From Orientallactaga sibirica (taxonomy: Eukaryota > Chordata > Mammalia > Rodentia > Dipodidae), in the NCBI GenBank assembly GCA_036365145.1, contig JAEOAD010000024.1, positions 15,266,501-15,330,500 of the forward strand: a stretch of DNA of 64,000 nt, read 5' to 3'. Below the pieces are notes generated by a model, which saw only the letters and a program-made list of their open reading frames with translations, made no database searches and was not told the DNA's origin. The position numbers and the translations under genes were made by a program. Positions within the stretch are counted from its first letter, which is position 1. Each line of letters starts with the position of its first letter. This document shows, one piece after another, positions 21,381 to 32,205 of the stretch.

Positions 21381-22356
21381 CTTGCAATATCATTGCCAAT
21401 TTGTAACTATCTACTGATCCGTGACAGACTGCCCGTACAATTGTGCTTCCATTATATTATAAAGCAGCTGAAGAAAGAAGTCCGATCTCCTAGGATTTTT
21501 GTCGTGACACTTCTGTATTTATGTATGTTTAGATACGCAAACACCAGTGGGCTTCAGTTGTCTCCAGTGTTCAGTGTAGTAACAAACTGTATAGGTTTGT
21601 ATCCTGGGAGGCATAAGGTATAACGTGTAGCCTGGGTATGTGGTAGGTCCTGCCATCTGAGTCTTGGTAAGTATGTTATTTCATGTTCTCACAACTACGA
21701 CATGACCCCAAACTGCATTTTCCATAATGTCTTCCCATTGTAGGAGATAATGACTATTAATTCCATTGACGTGCACTTCTGGTTATAAATGTACCAAATG
21801 CTGGCTACTCCTTGAAACTCTAAAAACAAACATAGACAGACACTATTCCATTTTCCCAAGGATTATAGATATTTTTAGTAAAAATCTGCAGAGCTATGCA
21901 GCTAGGGATTCAAGGTCATTTCTATGTGACCTCAAAGCTCAGGATAACAAGCATTTCATTGTTGTTCTGATGACCATGTAAGTCCTGGACTGTGCTTCCA
22001 AGGTGCTGAAATTCAAGGTAGACATTTCCATGTGGAGTGAGGAATTAGGCACAGAGACAACTCCCTAAATATGTATGTTCTAATTGATACCATCTTGTGC
22101 CACAGTATGTGTTAAAATCATTTCTGCTTTCTTACTCCTTAGTTACTTATTAACCACACTTAAATATTCGGGCTTTACTTCAGTTTTGCTAAAAGTAAAG
22201 TAAATAAGAAAGGAGAGGTGGTGGCAAATGGACCATAGTGCTAAAGGGAGAGCACGTGTCTCCTCAGAACCTCAGCTCTGGGACAGTGAGTCAGGAGTGG
22301 CCAAGGGGCAGGAGGGGGCAGAAGAGACTGGTGCCTACAAGGGTTGGCTTCCAATC
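21381..22356. other. Unique DNA, no gene seen
   Basis: Short plus-strand frames at 21339-21623, 21766-21981 and 22228-22452 have no recognisable domains; the last runs into a DIP. Confidence 0.4.
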
Positions 22357-22369
22357 AAGATGCTTATTC

Positions 22370-22583
22370 GGGGCTGGAGGGATAGGTTAGTGGTTAAGGT
22401 GTTGGCTTACAAAGCCAAAGGACCCAGGTTTGATTCCCCAGGACCCACATAAGCCAGACGCACAAGATGGCACGTGTGTATGGAGTTCATTTGCAGGGGC
22501 TGGAGGCCCTGGAGTGCCCATTCTCTCTCTCTCTCCCTCTTTCTCTGTCAAATAAATAAAATAAAAATAAAATATATGTCAAA
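22370..22583 (+). mobile_element. DIP SINE
   Basis: Sense DIP bounded by the perfect TSD AAGATGCTTATTC (22357-22369 and 22584-22596). Confidence 0.94.
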
Positions 22584-22620
22584 AAGATGCTTATTCATTT
22601 TTATTGTTTTATCTTCATTT

Positions 22621-22858
22621 TTTTTGAGAGAGACAGAGAGAGACAGAGAGAGAGGGAGAGGAAGACAGAGATGGGTGCACCAGCAGCCTCTCAGCTGCTG
22701 CAAGCAAAATCCAGATGCGTGCACCCCCTTGTGGTCAAGTGCGGCATTGCGCCTTTGCATCACTTTGCATCTGGCTAAACGTGGGACGTGGAGATTGGAA
22801 CCAGCATTCTTAGGCTTAGGAGGCAGGCGCTTTAACTGCTAAGCCATCTCTCCAGCCC
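22621..22858 (-). mobile_element. DIP SINE, long subfamily
   Basis: Antisense long-type DIP with CAGCAGCCTCTCAGCTGCTG and CTTGTGGTCAAGTGCGGCAT. TSD TTATCTTCATTTTTT at 22609-22623 and 22859-22873. It faces the sense DIP just upstream, making an inverted pair. Confidence 0.94.
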
Positions 22859-22873
22859 TTATCTTCATTTTTT

Positions 22874-23040
22874 GCACGCGTGTATGTGTGATGTGCATAT
22901 TTGTATAAACATGTTCACATGTATGTAGGATTTCTGATTGGGCTAGTCTAGCTAGCTAGCTTTCCCTGTGGTCCCTTGTCCCCACCATCCCAGTGCTAGG
23001 ATTGCAAGCAGGCCACTCCACCCACATGACATTTATTCCT
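22874..23040 (-). mobile_element. B4-like SINE fragment
   Basis: Antisense TG-rich tail (CGCGTGTATGTGTGATGTGC), GCTAGTCTAGCTAGCTAGC and CAGTGCTAGGATTGCAAGCA. The ID-like head is missing, so it is a partial copy. Confidence 0.45.
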
Positions 23041-24281
23041 CGTGCTTATAAATTTAACATTAAAAGTACACACAGTAAAAACGTTTAGTAGACTCTTTGA
23101 AGGGGGGATGATTTCTTACGATACCCATGATGCTTAACATTGTAACGTACTACTGGAAGTTAGTAAGGAAGGCTGGATGAACAGAAGGGCCAACTTTACT
23201 CAGCGTTTGATAGTTGCTAGAGTATAATGGTATGTCATAGTCTTTGAAGGCTACTCACTTGCTGAAGTTATAAAGCTGTTGAGTTTTGAGCTGCCTGTCA
23301 ATGAAATGACATTTAGCCTTTCATGTTGTATCATTTAGCAGCAGGCTACTAATCAGCAATTCATTTAGCTTTCAATTGCATGATATAGTGAGACTTAGAA
23401 TGGATATAATTGCAGGAAGGGGCTTTACCAAATTATTTTTGACCTGAGAAAGATCTCTACCAGATAGTTACTTGTACCTTCTATTATACTGAATGGTTTC
23501 TACTTAATTAAAAGTGTGTATGTAGCCTAGAGATGATCTTCTAAGAATTCTTTTAAGCAAATGAGATTATCTGTATAAGGAAAAACTAGTTGTAGCCACT
23601 GAATGCGACTGTTTGCCAAGGGAAAAAACCCATTGTCGTTACGTTCACATAAAATGCTCCTGGGGTCCAACGTCATGCAGTCCTCTGCTGAAATGACATC
23701 CAATTGCCTGAGAGAAGTCAAGGATGAACAGCTTCAAGTTTAAGAGAAACACACCATGGATAATGGCTAGCACTGGGACCAGGATGGCCCCATGAGTCAA
23801 AACAAGCAAGAGGAACACAGCAACAAACAAAAACTAAGAACCACCTGCATTCGAGTCCCAGTTCCATTTCTATGGTGCTCCGTGGGTCTGGTTTGTGTTC
23901 ATTACAAATCAAGAGGCTGGAACCTGTCCCTCTCATTGTTATCAGGGTGAGAAGTTCTCATTTACCATGTGGACCTGGGAGGGACTTGGGAAAGATTGGC
24001 GCAGTAAAACAATCCTAATGAAATGAGTAGTAGGGGACGCATACATCAGTAGGTAAATTACTATGGCCAGGATAATGCTGCTTATGGCTTCCCAGTCGAT
24101 GAACAGAACACAGCCTCTGTTGCCCATTGGTGGTGCTGGTTTGGTGAGTTATAAGCAACAAGCTTTTTAATTTGTTTTTATTAGTGGAAGGCTCGGAGTA
24201 GGGATTCTCTAATATTTTCATAGCTGCTTCATGTGATTTTGGAAATAGTTTTGTATTTGCAGAGACTTGCTGTCTGTCATT
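23041..24281. other. Unique DNA, no gene seen
   Basis: Four staggered minus-strand frames lie between 23527 and 24284. One (23942-24127) is hydrophobic, but none matches a protein I know and the frames change without splice-like signals. Confidence 0.4.
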
Positions 24282-24296
24282 CACTCATCCCATTTT

Positions 24297-24326
24297 AAAA
24301 AATATATTTTATTTATTTCTTTGCAA

Positions 24327-24377
<51 letters not shown>

Positions 24378-24540
24378 CAGACACAGAGAGAATGGGCACA
24401 CCAGGGCCTCTAGCCACTGCAAACAAACTTCAGATGCATGTGCCCCTTGTGCATCTGGCTTACGTGGGTCCTGGAGAATCGAACCGGGATCCTGTGGCTT
24501 GGCAGGCAAATGCCTTAACCGCTAAGCCATTTCTCCAGCC
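24297..24540 (-). mobile_element. DIP SINE
   Basis: Antisense DIP with a long (GA)n tract (24330-24375). Perfect 15-bp TSD CACTCATCCCATTTT at 24282-24296 and 24541-24555, indicating a fairly recent insertion. Confidence 0.95.
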
Positions 24541-24559
24541 CACTCATCCCATTTTTAAT

Positions 24560-24860
24560 AGTGTTTAGATCTTATATTACACATGAAATGCTAGAATAAT
24601 AATTACCTTTTGTCTCACTGTCTTTGGAGACATAGCTTCATTTATTAATTGCTGATTAATCTTTTGCTTTTTGGGAGGGTTGCTGCTGTTAATTCACGAC
24701 ATCCTCTCTATTTAAGCAGCTAATATTTGACACACCAAAGTAAAGAGAAAACTAGAAAAATTTGGCTTCGGGGACTTTAAGAAGTTAGGATCAAAACTTA
24801 AGACAGAATTTGGAAAAATGGATAATTAGCTGTCATTAATTTTCTCAATTATACAGTTTA
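24560..24860. other. AT-rich TAAT-motif cluster, conserved-element candidate
   Basis: SINE-free stretch with repeated homeodomain-core-like TAAT/ATTA motifs (AATAATAATTACC, TTAATTGCTGATTAATC, GATAATTAGCTGTCATTAAT). This composition is common in developmental enhancers, but function is inference only and conservation cannot be judged from one sequence. Confidence 0.25.
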
Positions 24861-25204
24861 TATTTGGAGATACCTGGCCTGGGGGAGGAGAGACCCACTG
24901 AAGGTGGGCTGTTCCCTGGGACCTTTCTGCTCCTACTCTTACGTCCATGGTCCTGCAAGAGGCTGGCAATCTGAAACACAGTAGACCTTGGTGCCATTTT
25001 TCCTGAGTAGGAATTGAGAACCAGTAAGTTCCCTGAGATATTTTACAGCACAGGGCACATGCAATGTCAAGATCAATGTCCAGGCAAGTAGACTTGCATC
25101 ACTTCCAGAGAGCATCCATGCACTCCAGCATGGCACAAGGAGAGACAGCCCTAGACTATACAGTCATAGCAGAGAAAGCCAGCTGCCCTCAAGCATACCA
25201 TGAG

Positions 25205-25575
25205 CATTATGCTCTGAATATGAAGCAGCCACAATGAACTCATGTGTCCGAGCACTTGGTTCCCAGCTCGTGACACTGGCAGGGAAGAGTGTGGAAAGCT
25301 GTAGGAGTTGGAACCTAGTTGGATGAAGTGGGTTACTAAGGTTTGGGCCTTGAGCTTTATAACCTGGCCCCACTTCCTGTCCCACTGGTGCTTTCTGATG
25401 CTCCCAGATAAGAGCAAGCTTCCCCTGCCACAGCTGCACGTTACTCCTGCCCTCCTGCCTTCCCCACCATCAAGGACTGTATCTCCATAAGACATGAGCC
25501 AAAGGAAATTCTTTCTTCTTTAAGTTCTTTCTTATTAGGTCTTATTGTGTCACAGAAATGCAAAGTAACTGATGT
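25205..25575 (+). mobile_element. Degenerate URR1 (hAT-Charlie)- or MaLR-like repeat
   Basis: Ordered phrases of this repeat class: GAACTCATGTGTCCGAGCAC, TTGGTTCCCAGCT, GGTTTGGGCCTTGAG, TTCCCCACCATCAAGGACTG, ATGAGCCAAAGGAAATTCTT, and a terminal TTGTGTCACAGAAATGCAAA. Frames on both strands here are repeat-derived. Confidence 0.5.
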
Positions 25576-27540
25576 AGACAGTGTGACCCAGGGAGGACAT
25601 TAAAAAAAAAAAAAAAAACACGCATTGATGATCAAAATCTGACAGTCACTGCTCACTTCTGCTCTGGTACATTGCGAGACCTCCTTCAAACTTAGGTGCT
25701 ATGCGGAACATTATGATTTGATGGAAATTGAGTTTTGTCACCTGGGAGACTGTGAGCTTGCTAGAGAAATTAATTTCAGTTATAGTGTAATGAAAAACAA
25801 TGCACTTTTTATACGTCTGATTTGTAGACCCAAATTAGTTTCTATAAGCCAACTTCATTAACATTCCTCAAACTCCAGCATCATGTTGGTTGTCTTCATT
25901 TGTCTTGCTTCTTTCCAGAAGTATTCACATTCCTCCATTTCATTTCTCATTTCTGGAAGTCGTGGTGTGTTAGTAACTAGCGCCTATACTTTGTATTAAT
26001 TGAATAGTCTTGTCTGTATTATTAATAAATAACAAAGGTCACCTTATCATCACCAGAGGGTACTGAACTGCTTCTCTTACACATTAACTTTTATTGTCTT
26101 TCAGACTGGAAAAAAAAAAAAAAAAACATGGAAAGAAGTTTTATAACTGTATAAATCATGGCTTTTGAGTCTAAACTCTGCTCTTTTGTTATTACTAGAA
26201 TAACTTTCTAAAAAAATGGCTTTCTAGTCTATTACTGTATGTACATCTAAGTGACAGACAATAGAGCAGTAGTTGCCTATTAATTTGGAAGGTTTTTCCT
26301 TCTGTTGGAAGACAGCTGGGGGCAGGGTGCCCTGGACAGAGACTGGGAAGACAGCTTTTAACCCCAGGCCTTTATTCAGCATCTGTCCACCTTTACTGAA
26401 GTCCTCATATCTTCCCCCTGAACCTTGGCTCCCTTTTTGTGTAAAATGGATGATGCAATTACGTGTTTGGGGTCTTTGTTAACGCAGAGGTGTCCTGACT
26501 TCCTGAATGTTTCTTCATTTACTGTGACACAGTAATCAACACTAGCTGAAGACCAGTAACAGGGAGCCAGTTATGTAAAGCATTCAAAATTAAATTTTCA
26601 CAAATGTCTGCAAATCGAAAACTGTGTCAGTGTTGTCACAATGTCGGGAATGTTTGTAAATACAAAACTTGTCAAGTGTGCGTAGTCCATAAGTACTCAT
26701 TCCTAGGAAGAGTGAAGTGGGTGGGTACAGGCAAGAGAATTTCCCTTCATTAGCATCTCCGAATACTCCACATTCTTCCTTAGTGTCTGTATAGATTGCG
26801 AAGAAGGATGCTGTAGGTGCCTGCTGGAGACTTTGGGAAGACTGAGCCTGATCTGCCCCAGAGACACCGTCTTCGTCTTCTCCGGTAAAAGAAGTAGGGT
26901 ATCAATACACTGCTTTGAACACTTTCCTTGTCAAGGACTTAACTTTCCACATTCTGGCCTGTGCTCCACATAGGCCAGGCATGCTTCTGTGGCCAGAAAA
27001 TAAACCACCAGCAGCACATCACACAGATGCCTGTGGTAGGTAGCAGGTGGTGTGTATGGAAATGGGAATAGGGATGCCAAGGAGGCTTGGGCAGTATACC
27101 AGGAGCATCTGCCACACTACCCTACTCCAAGCCATGACATATTCGTGCCTTGTCTAGCCTCAATCTCTCATTTGCTTTCTATCTATCTCCCTTCTAGGAA
27201 ATACTGCCTTTCGTATTAAGGTTCCACTGACCCTCCTCCTGTCTGAGCCTTTTCATTCCATGTGGTTACTCGTCAGCTTCTCTTGGATGACCAGGAAAAC
27301 ACACAAACTTGCTTTCCCTTTTTGCTAAGCTGTTCCTCCCACTTGCAATAAGTTCTTCAGTCACTTTCAATAATCCTTATTCTCTTTGGTACACAGTACA
27401 GTGAACCTGTCAATATTTTCTTGTCCACATTGAATTCCTTACTCCCTTGGGCTTATTGCTTTCCAAGGGCACCGTTCACACTAATAGAGAAAGTCTTTAG
27501 CCAATGCTCACTTGGTTGTATTCTCCATCTTTCCCATGGC
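25576..27540. other. SINE-free unique block, no gene seen
   Basis: A run of about 2 kb without DIP/B1/B4, the longest such stretch in the first half of the window; A-runs lie at about 25602 and 26109. A weak MIR-like phrase (GAGTCTAAACTCTGCTCTTT) occurs near 26168. The frames at 26273-26482 and 27421-27621 are not recognisable. Confidence 0.4.
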
Positions 27541-27815
27541 CTACTCAATGTGACTAATCTCCTTAGTGTAAACACACACCCTCAGAAGCCTTTTCTAATT
27601 CTCATGTTTAGGTTGGGTTAACGCGTGGCTTGCTCCCAAAGCATGTAATGTTTGCCCTCGCTTATTCTCAGCACGCCTGTGATTTCATGTTCACTGACAG
27701 CATTCCAGGATATACTCTGAAGGCCACGAGTCCTAGTAACATGGTTTTGTGGTACTCGTAGAACCTGGCCCAGTGATTGACATGTAAATATCTGCTGAGG
27801 CTTTGTCAATATAAA
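27541..27815 (+). mobile_element. L2-like ancient LINE 3' end
   Basis: Resembles the L2 3' end: CTCAGAAGCCTTTTCTAATT, then GGATATACTCTGAAGGCCAC, ACCTGGCCCAGTGATTGACA and GTAAATATCTGCTGAGG. The order matches the L2 tail as I recall it; it is heavily diverged. Confidence 0.45.
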
Positions 27816-27844
27816 CTATGCCACTTGGGACTGGCTGAGATTTT

Positions 27845-27918
27845 TTATTTTATTTTATTTTATTTTATTTTATTTTATTTTATTTTATTTTATTTTATTT
27901 TATTTTATTTTATTTTTT
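27845..27918. repeat. (TTTTA)n pentanucleotide repeat
   Basis: About 14 uninterrupted TTTTA units forming the expanded tail of the DIP-B1 composite to its right. Confidence 0.97.
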
Positions 27919-28064
27919 TGGTTTTTCGAGGTAGGGTTTCACTCTAGCTCAGGCTGACCTGGAATTCACTATGTAATCTCAGGGTGGCCTCAAACTCATG
28001 GCAATCCTCCTACCTCTGCCTCCCGGGTGCTGGGATTAAAGGCATGCGCCACCACACCTGGCTA
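27919..28064 (-). mobile_element. B1 SINE, part of a DIP-B1 composite
   Basis: Antisense B1: GGTTTTTCGAGGTAGGGTTT to CACCACACCTGGCT. Together with the (TTTTA)n tail and the adjoining DIP it is enclosed by the outer TSD CTGGCTGAG[A/G]TTTT (27831-27844 and 28316-28329). Confidence 0.92.
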
Positions 28065-28315
28065 ATTTTTTATTATTTTGGAGAGAGACACAGAGAGAGA
28101 GATAGAGAGAGAGAGAGAGGAAGACAGAGAATGGGCACGTCAGCAGCCTCTCAGCTGCTGCAAACGAAATCCAAATGCATGCACCCCCTTGTGGTCAAGT
28201 GCGGCATTGCGCCCTTGCGTCACTGCATCTGGCTAAATGTGGGACCTGGAGATTGGAACTGGGTTCTTAGGCTTAGCAGGCAGGCGCCTTAACCGCTAAG
28301 CCATCTCTCAAGCCC
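28065..28315 (-). mobile_element. DIP SINE, long subfamily
   Basis: Antisense long-type DIP with CAGCAGCCTCTCAGCTGCTG and CTTGTGGTCAAGTGCGGCAT. The head ends CATCTCTCAAGCCC at the right-hand TSD. It has no separate left TSD from the B1 next to it. Confidence 0.92.
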
Positions 28316-28352
28316 CTGGCTGAGGTTTTAAATACTTTTTCTAATAAATTCT

Positions 28353-28592
28353 TTTTAAAAAAAGATTTCATTTTTATTTATTTATTAGAGACAGACAGAG
28401 AGGGAGAGAGAGAGACACACAGAGAGAAAGACAGAGTGAGAATGGACATGCCAGGGCTTCTAGCTACTGTAAACAAACTCCAGATGCATGCACCACCATG
28501 TGCATCTGGCTTACGTGGGATCTGGAGAATTGAACCTGAGTCCTTAGGAATCATAGGCATGCACCTTAACCATTAAGCCATTTCTCTAGTTC
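28353..28592 (-). mobile_element. DIP SINE
   Basis: Antisense DIP; TCTAATAAATT at about 28339 and 28592 is a TSD. The head ends GCCATTTCTCTAGT. Confidence 0.88.
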
Positions 28593-28603
28593 TCTAATAA
28601 ATT

Positions 28604-28632
28604 ATTTTAAATTTTTAATTAATTAATTAATT

Positions 28633-28678
<46 letters not shown>

Positions 28679-28852
28679 TAAAGGCAAATATAGAGAGAAA
28701 ATGGACATGCCAGGGCTTCTAGCCACTGCAAACAAACTCCAAATGCATGCGCCCCCTTGTGCCTCTGGCTTACTTGGGTCCTTGGGAAAACTGAACCAGG
28801 TTCCTTAGGCTTCTCAGGAAAACGCCTTAACCACTAAGCCATTCTGCAGCCT
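28604..28852 (-). mobile_element. DIP SINE
   Basis: Antisense DIP with a (TTAA)n and (GA)n tail. The head ends GCCATTCTGCAGCC. Confidence 0.88.
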
Positions 28853-29333
28853 CTCATAAATTCTTAAGCACATTAAAGGTAAAGATTTTCTCTTGGACCC
28901 ACTTTAGAAAACTGTATACAATGCATCTCGTATAGAAAGAGTTTAAAGATGATTGTAAGCTAAATTAACTTGATAACTCCAAACCCTACATTATGTGCTT
29001 TTGGAAGAGATAACTCAAAACTCCAGAGGCACATTGCTCTCTTACAGGTGAATTACAGCAATGGTTCCAAAGAACAGTAAATTAATTAATTACCAGAGGG
29101 AATAATTAATAAAAATTAATTTCCAATACAAAAATAATGAAGAAATATGTTGTGATTAGGAAAGGAAATGATGGTACCCAAAGTGGACATTAATGGCAAA
29201 TATATAGGGAAGGACTGGAAAAATTGAAATTCTGGGATATGTATATAAATTTTTCCTAAACACACACACACAAACACACACACACACACCCAAAGAGAAC
29301 AAATTAGCATAAAAATCAAAAGTAAGCATAAGA
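28853..29333. other. Unique AT-rich DNA with a CA microsatellite
   Basis: An interrupted (CA)n lies at about 29262-29290. Minus-strand frames of 60-70 codons at 29116-29347 read across it and are not genes. Confidence 0.4.
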
Positions 29334-29346
29334 TTTGTAGACATCA

Positions 29347-29678
29347 CTCTCTCTCTTTCTCTCTCTGCCTCTGTCTCTCTCTCTCTGTTGCTCTCAAATA
29401 AATAAATAAAAATAAAAAAAATAAAGTACTGGAGAGATGACTTAGTGGTTAAGCACTTGCCTGTGAAGGCCTAAGGACCCCAGTTTGAGGCTCAATTCCC
29501 CAGTACCCATGTAAGCCAGATGCACAAGGTGGCACATACATCTGGAGTTTGTTTGCAGTGGCTGGATGCCCTGGTGTGCCCATTCTCTCTTTCTCTCTCT
29601 CTCTCTGCCTCTTTCTCTCTCTCTCTGTGTGTTGCTTTCAAATAAATAAATGAAAATAAAAAATAAAATTAAAAAAAA
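29347..29678 (+). mobile_element. DIP-DIP dimer with one TSD pair
   Basis: A 5'-truncated DIP tail (29347-29428: CT-rich, then AAATAAATAAATAAA) runs into a complete DIP (about 29429-29678, head CTGGAGAGATGACTTAGTGG). TTGTAGACATCA flanks the pair as a unit at 29335-29346 and 29679-29690. Confidence 0.85.
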
Positions 29679-29751
29679 TTGTAGACATCAATTATGAAAA
29701 AAGAGAAATTAAAAGCAAACTTAAGTTAATCAATTCAGATTAAGATTCAAG

Positions 29752-29957
29752 AGCTAGAGAGATGGCTTAGCACTTAAAGACATTTGATTGCAAAGCCTGA
29801 CAGCCCAGGTTTGATTCCCAAGTACACATGTAAAGCCAGATGCCCACAGTGATGCATGTATCTGGAGTTCTTTTACGGTGGCAAGATGCCCTTGCATGCA
29901 CACCATTCCCTCTCTCATTCTGTCTCTGCTTGAAATAAATTAAAGAATATATTTTTT
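29752..29957 (+). mobile_element. DIP SINE, diverged
   Basis: Sense DIP: AGCTAGAGAGATGGCTTAGC, GGTTTGATTCCCAAGTACAC, then a short CT part and AAATAAATTAAAG. Confidence 0.82.
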
Positions 29958-30954
29958 CAAGAAAAGATTGATACATGCAAACAGTATACACTTCTGAAAA
30001 AGCCTTGTATTTAACGGAATAATATCAGTGATCATTATACAAAGAAAATGCCTCCAAAATGTGTTTTGCTGGTAAAAGATACAAAATTACAGAATAAAAG
30101 AGAACATTATCGTATTCACATTGATATATTTTATCTGCTCATGAAGTGAACTCAATTTCCATAATATAGATGCAGATTTTTTTTATAAGCAGAGGCATGG
30201 AAATAAAAAAATAATTCAAACTAAAAAGGGCTCTGGTTGTAGCATTAAATAGGGTAGGGTAGGAAATTTCACTTGCCTCATTTTCCAAGTGAAATTATAT
30301 AAATAGCAGATCAAAATGGATTGTGATAAAGTAGCAAACGACTAAGCAATTGGCCCCATTTATAGCTCCTGCTTTGGAAAACATACAGAGAACAAACAGA
30401 CACACTCACACATATAAATAAATGTACATGATTTGGAATTTATTACATTTTGATGTTTCCTACAGATGATTCAAATATATATGTATGTAAATATTAATGG
30501 AGACAAAGACTTTTATTTGTACCCCACTCCTTTGTGAAGCTCGGGTTCATTATAAAGCTATTTGTTTCTGAAGTACCTTCCTGAAAATTGCATGCATACA
30601 GTTACAAACGTGCCTGTTGAACACTGATAAGCCAAACTTGCCAGGTGCTCTTGTGAATTCTTAGCCAGTGAGGGCTGCATAGTCACATGACAGTGAATAG
30701 GCCCAGCCAGTGAGCACTGCACATGGCGTGATTCCATGCTGTCCCGTTCCAAGTTGAGTGTGTGCTGTTCACTGGTGGGGACTCACATATCAAGCCCATT
30801 CCAGAAATGCAATTCTTTGGATAACAGTATATATATATTCCACAAGCTCCTAATATACAAATATTAATTCATATAAAATAAGATCTCAGTGTAAAACACC
30901 ACATTATTTCAAGCCAGTGACTTTTGAACAATGTCAAATTAAATGATTACATGT
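29958..30954. other. Unique AT-rich DNA, no gene seen
   Basis: No repeat was recognised. The minus-strand frame at 30558-30752 has no known similarity. Confidence 0.4.
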
Positions 30955-30956
30955 GG

Positions 30957-31265
30957 GAAGTAGGAAGATGGCTCAAGGGGTAAAGTGCTTACCGTGTAAT
31001 TATGAAGACCTGAGTTTGGTTCTCTGGTACCCGTGTGAAAAACACCACTGCCTTTAGTCCCAGTGCCAAGGAGGCAGAGACATGAGGATCCCCAGAGTTT
31101 GCTAGCTAGCTAGTTTAGCCACATTGGTGAGTCTTCAGTGACAGACCTTTTCTCAAAGAAACTGGGGAAAACACCCAATGTCATCATCTGGCCTCCACAC
31201 ACACAAATGCACACGTACAGCCTCACACAAATAAACAGGCATACACACCACTCACATACGGAAGC
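30957..31265 (+). mobile_element. B4-type SINE
   Basis: Sense B4: an ID-like head (AGATGGCTCAAGGGGTAAAG, TGCTTACCGTG), a B1-like middle (CTGCCTTTAGTCCCAGTGCC), GCTAGCTAGCTAGTTTAGCC, and a CA-rich tail ending with TACACACCACTCACA. Confidence 0.75.
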
Positions 31266-31980
31266 AGAAAAAATTTGAATATGAATAATTAAATTGATGA
31301 ATACTGTTAAAGATGAAGCTATTTTAAGCTACTTCAAAATAATGTCCCATGCACATCTTTTTACTTTTACTACCCATGAGAAAAACCAGTTCCAGATAAT
31401 GCATCACTTGTTCAATCCATCAGTGTAGTAACATCACATAAGTTAATCTTAAGGATTTTGCTCACAGCTGTGTTGCTTTGGCACCCAATAGATTAAAAGA
31501 TAAGCACTACTAGATAAAGGCTATGATTTGTATGAATGCACATCCCAGTAAAGGCCAAATACAATTAGGTTGGGGATCACTGCTGTCTGAAATCTCTGTC
31601 ATCTTATATGTTGCTTATGTTAGACTCAGCCATTGCTAAGACACTAGCATGCACCATTATCCATCTTCCTCCACATTTCTTGTAGAACCCTGAGCTAAGC
31701 TCTTCCCTTTTAAAGAAATGTGATGCGCATTGAGACTTAGTACATGTTTCTTCTCCCTATCACCTTAGATCTGGTCATGCAAATCAATAGTCAGCTCCCT
31801 GATGCCCCAGGAGTTCTTGATCATTCTAGTATCCTGTTCCTGACTCTATTGATTCCAGCACAGTCAATCAATACCCTCCAATTAACCTTAACTTGTTTCT
31901 CTTCTTTGTGGCCCACCTATATTTTTTTTCCTGGAAACCAAAACCTTTAAGCAGCTTGGAACTTGAAATGAATATAGAAG
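31266..31980. other. Unique DNA, no gene seen
   Basis: The frame at 31744-31950 has no recognisable similarity. Confidence 0.4.
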
Positions 31981-32060
31981 AATAGAATAGAATAGAATAG
32001 AATAGAATAGAATAGAATAGAATAGAATAGAATAGAATAGAATAGAATAGAATAGAATAG
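31981..32060. repeat. (AATAG)16 pentanucleotide repeat
   Basis: Sixteen perfect AATAG units. The long complementary open frames here exist because the 5-bp unit avoids stop codons on the minus strand. Confidence 0.98.
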
Positions 32061-32205
32061 GGTGATGGAATGGAATAGCATAGCACAGCACAGCCTGATA
32101 GAATAGAATGACGTGGTATGGAATGACTAGTATAATATAGTGTGGTGTGGTGTGGTGGTATAGTATGGTAAAGTATGGTATAATATGGTAAAATATAGTA
32201 TTCAC
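32061..32205. repeat. Decayed satellite-like flank of the (AATAG)n tract
   Basis: Imperfect variants of the same theme: GGAATGGAATAGCATAGCAC, then GTGTGGTGTGGTGTGGTGG and blocks of TATGGTAAAGTATGGTATAA. The variation rises with distance from the perfect tract. Confidence 0.8.

Noticed and set aside
23527..24284. Staggered minus-strand frames, one hydrophobic
   Set aside because: I considered a processed pseudogene with frameshifts, but no stretch matches a protein I know and no poly(A) or TSD was visible.
31085..31115. GCTAGCTAGCTAG palindromic run as a regulatory site
   Set aside because: It is a normal part of the B4 SINE (also seen at 22950 and 50188).
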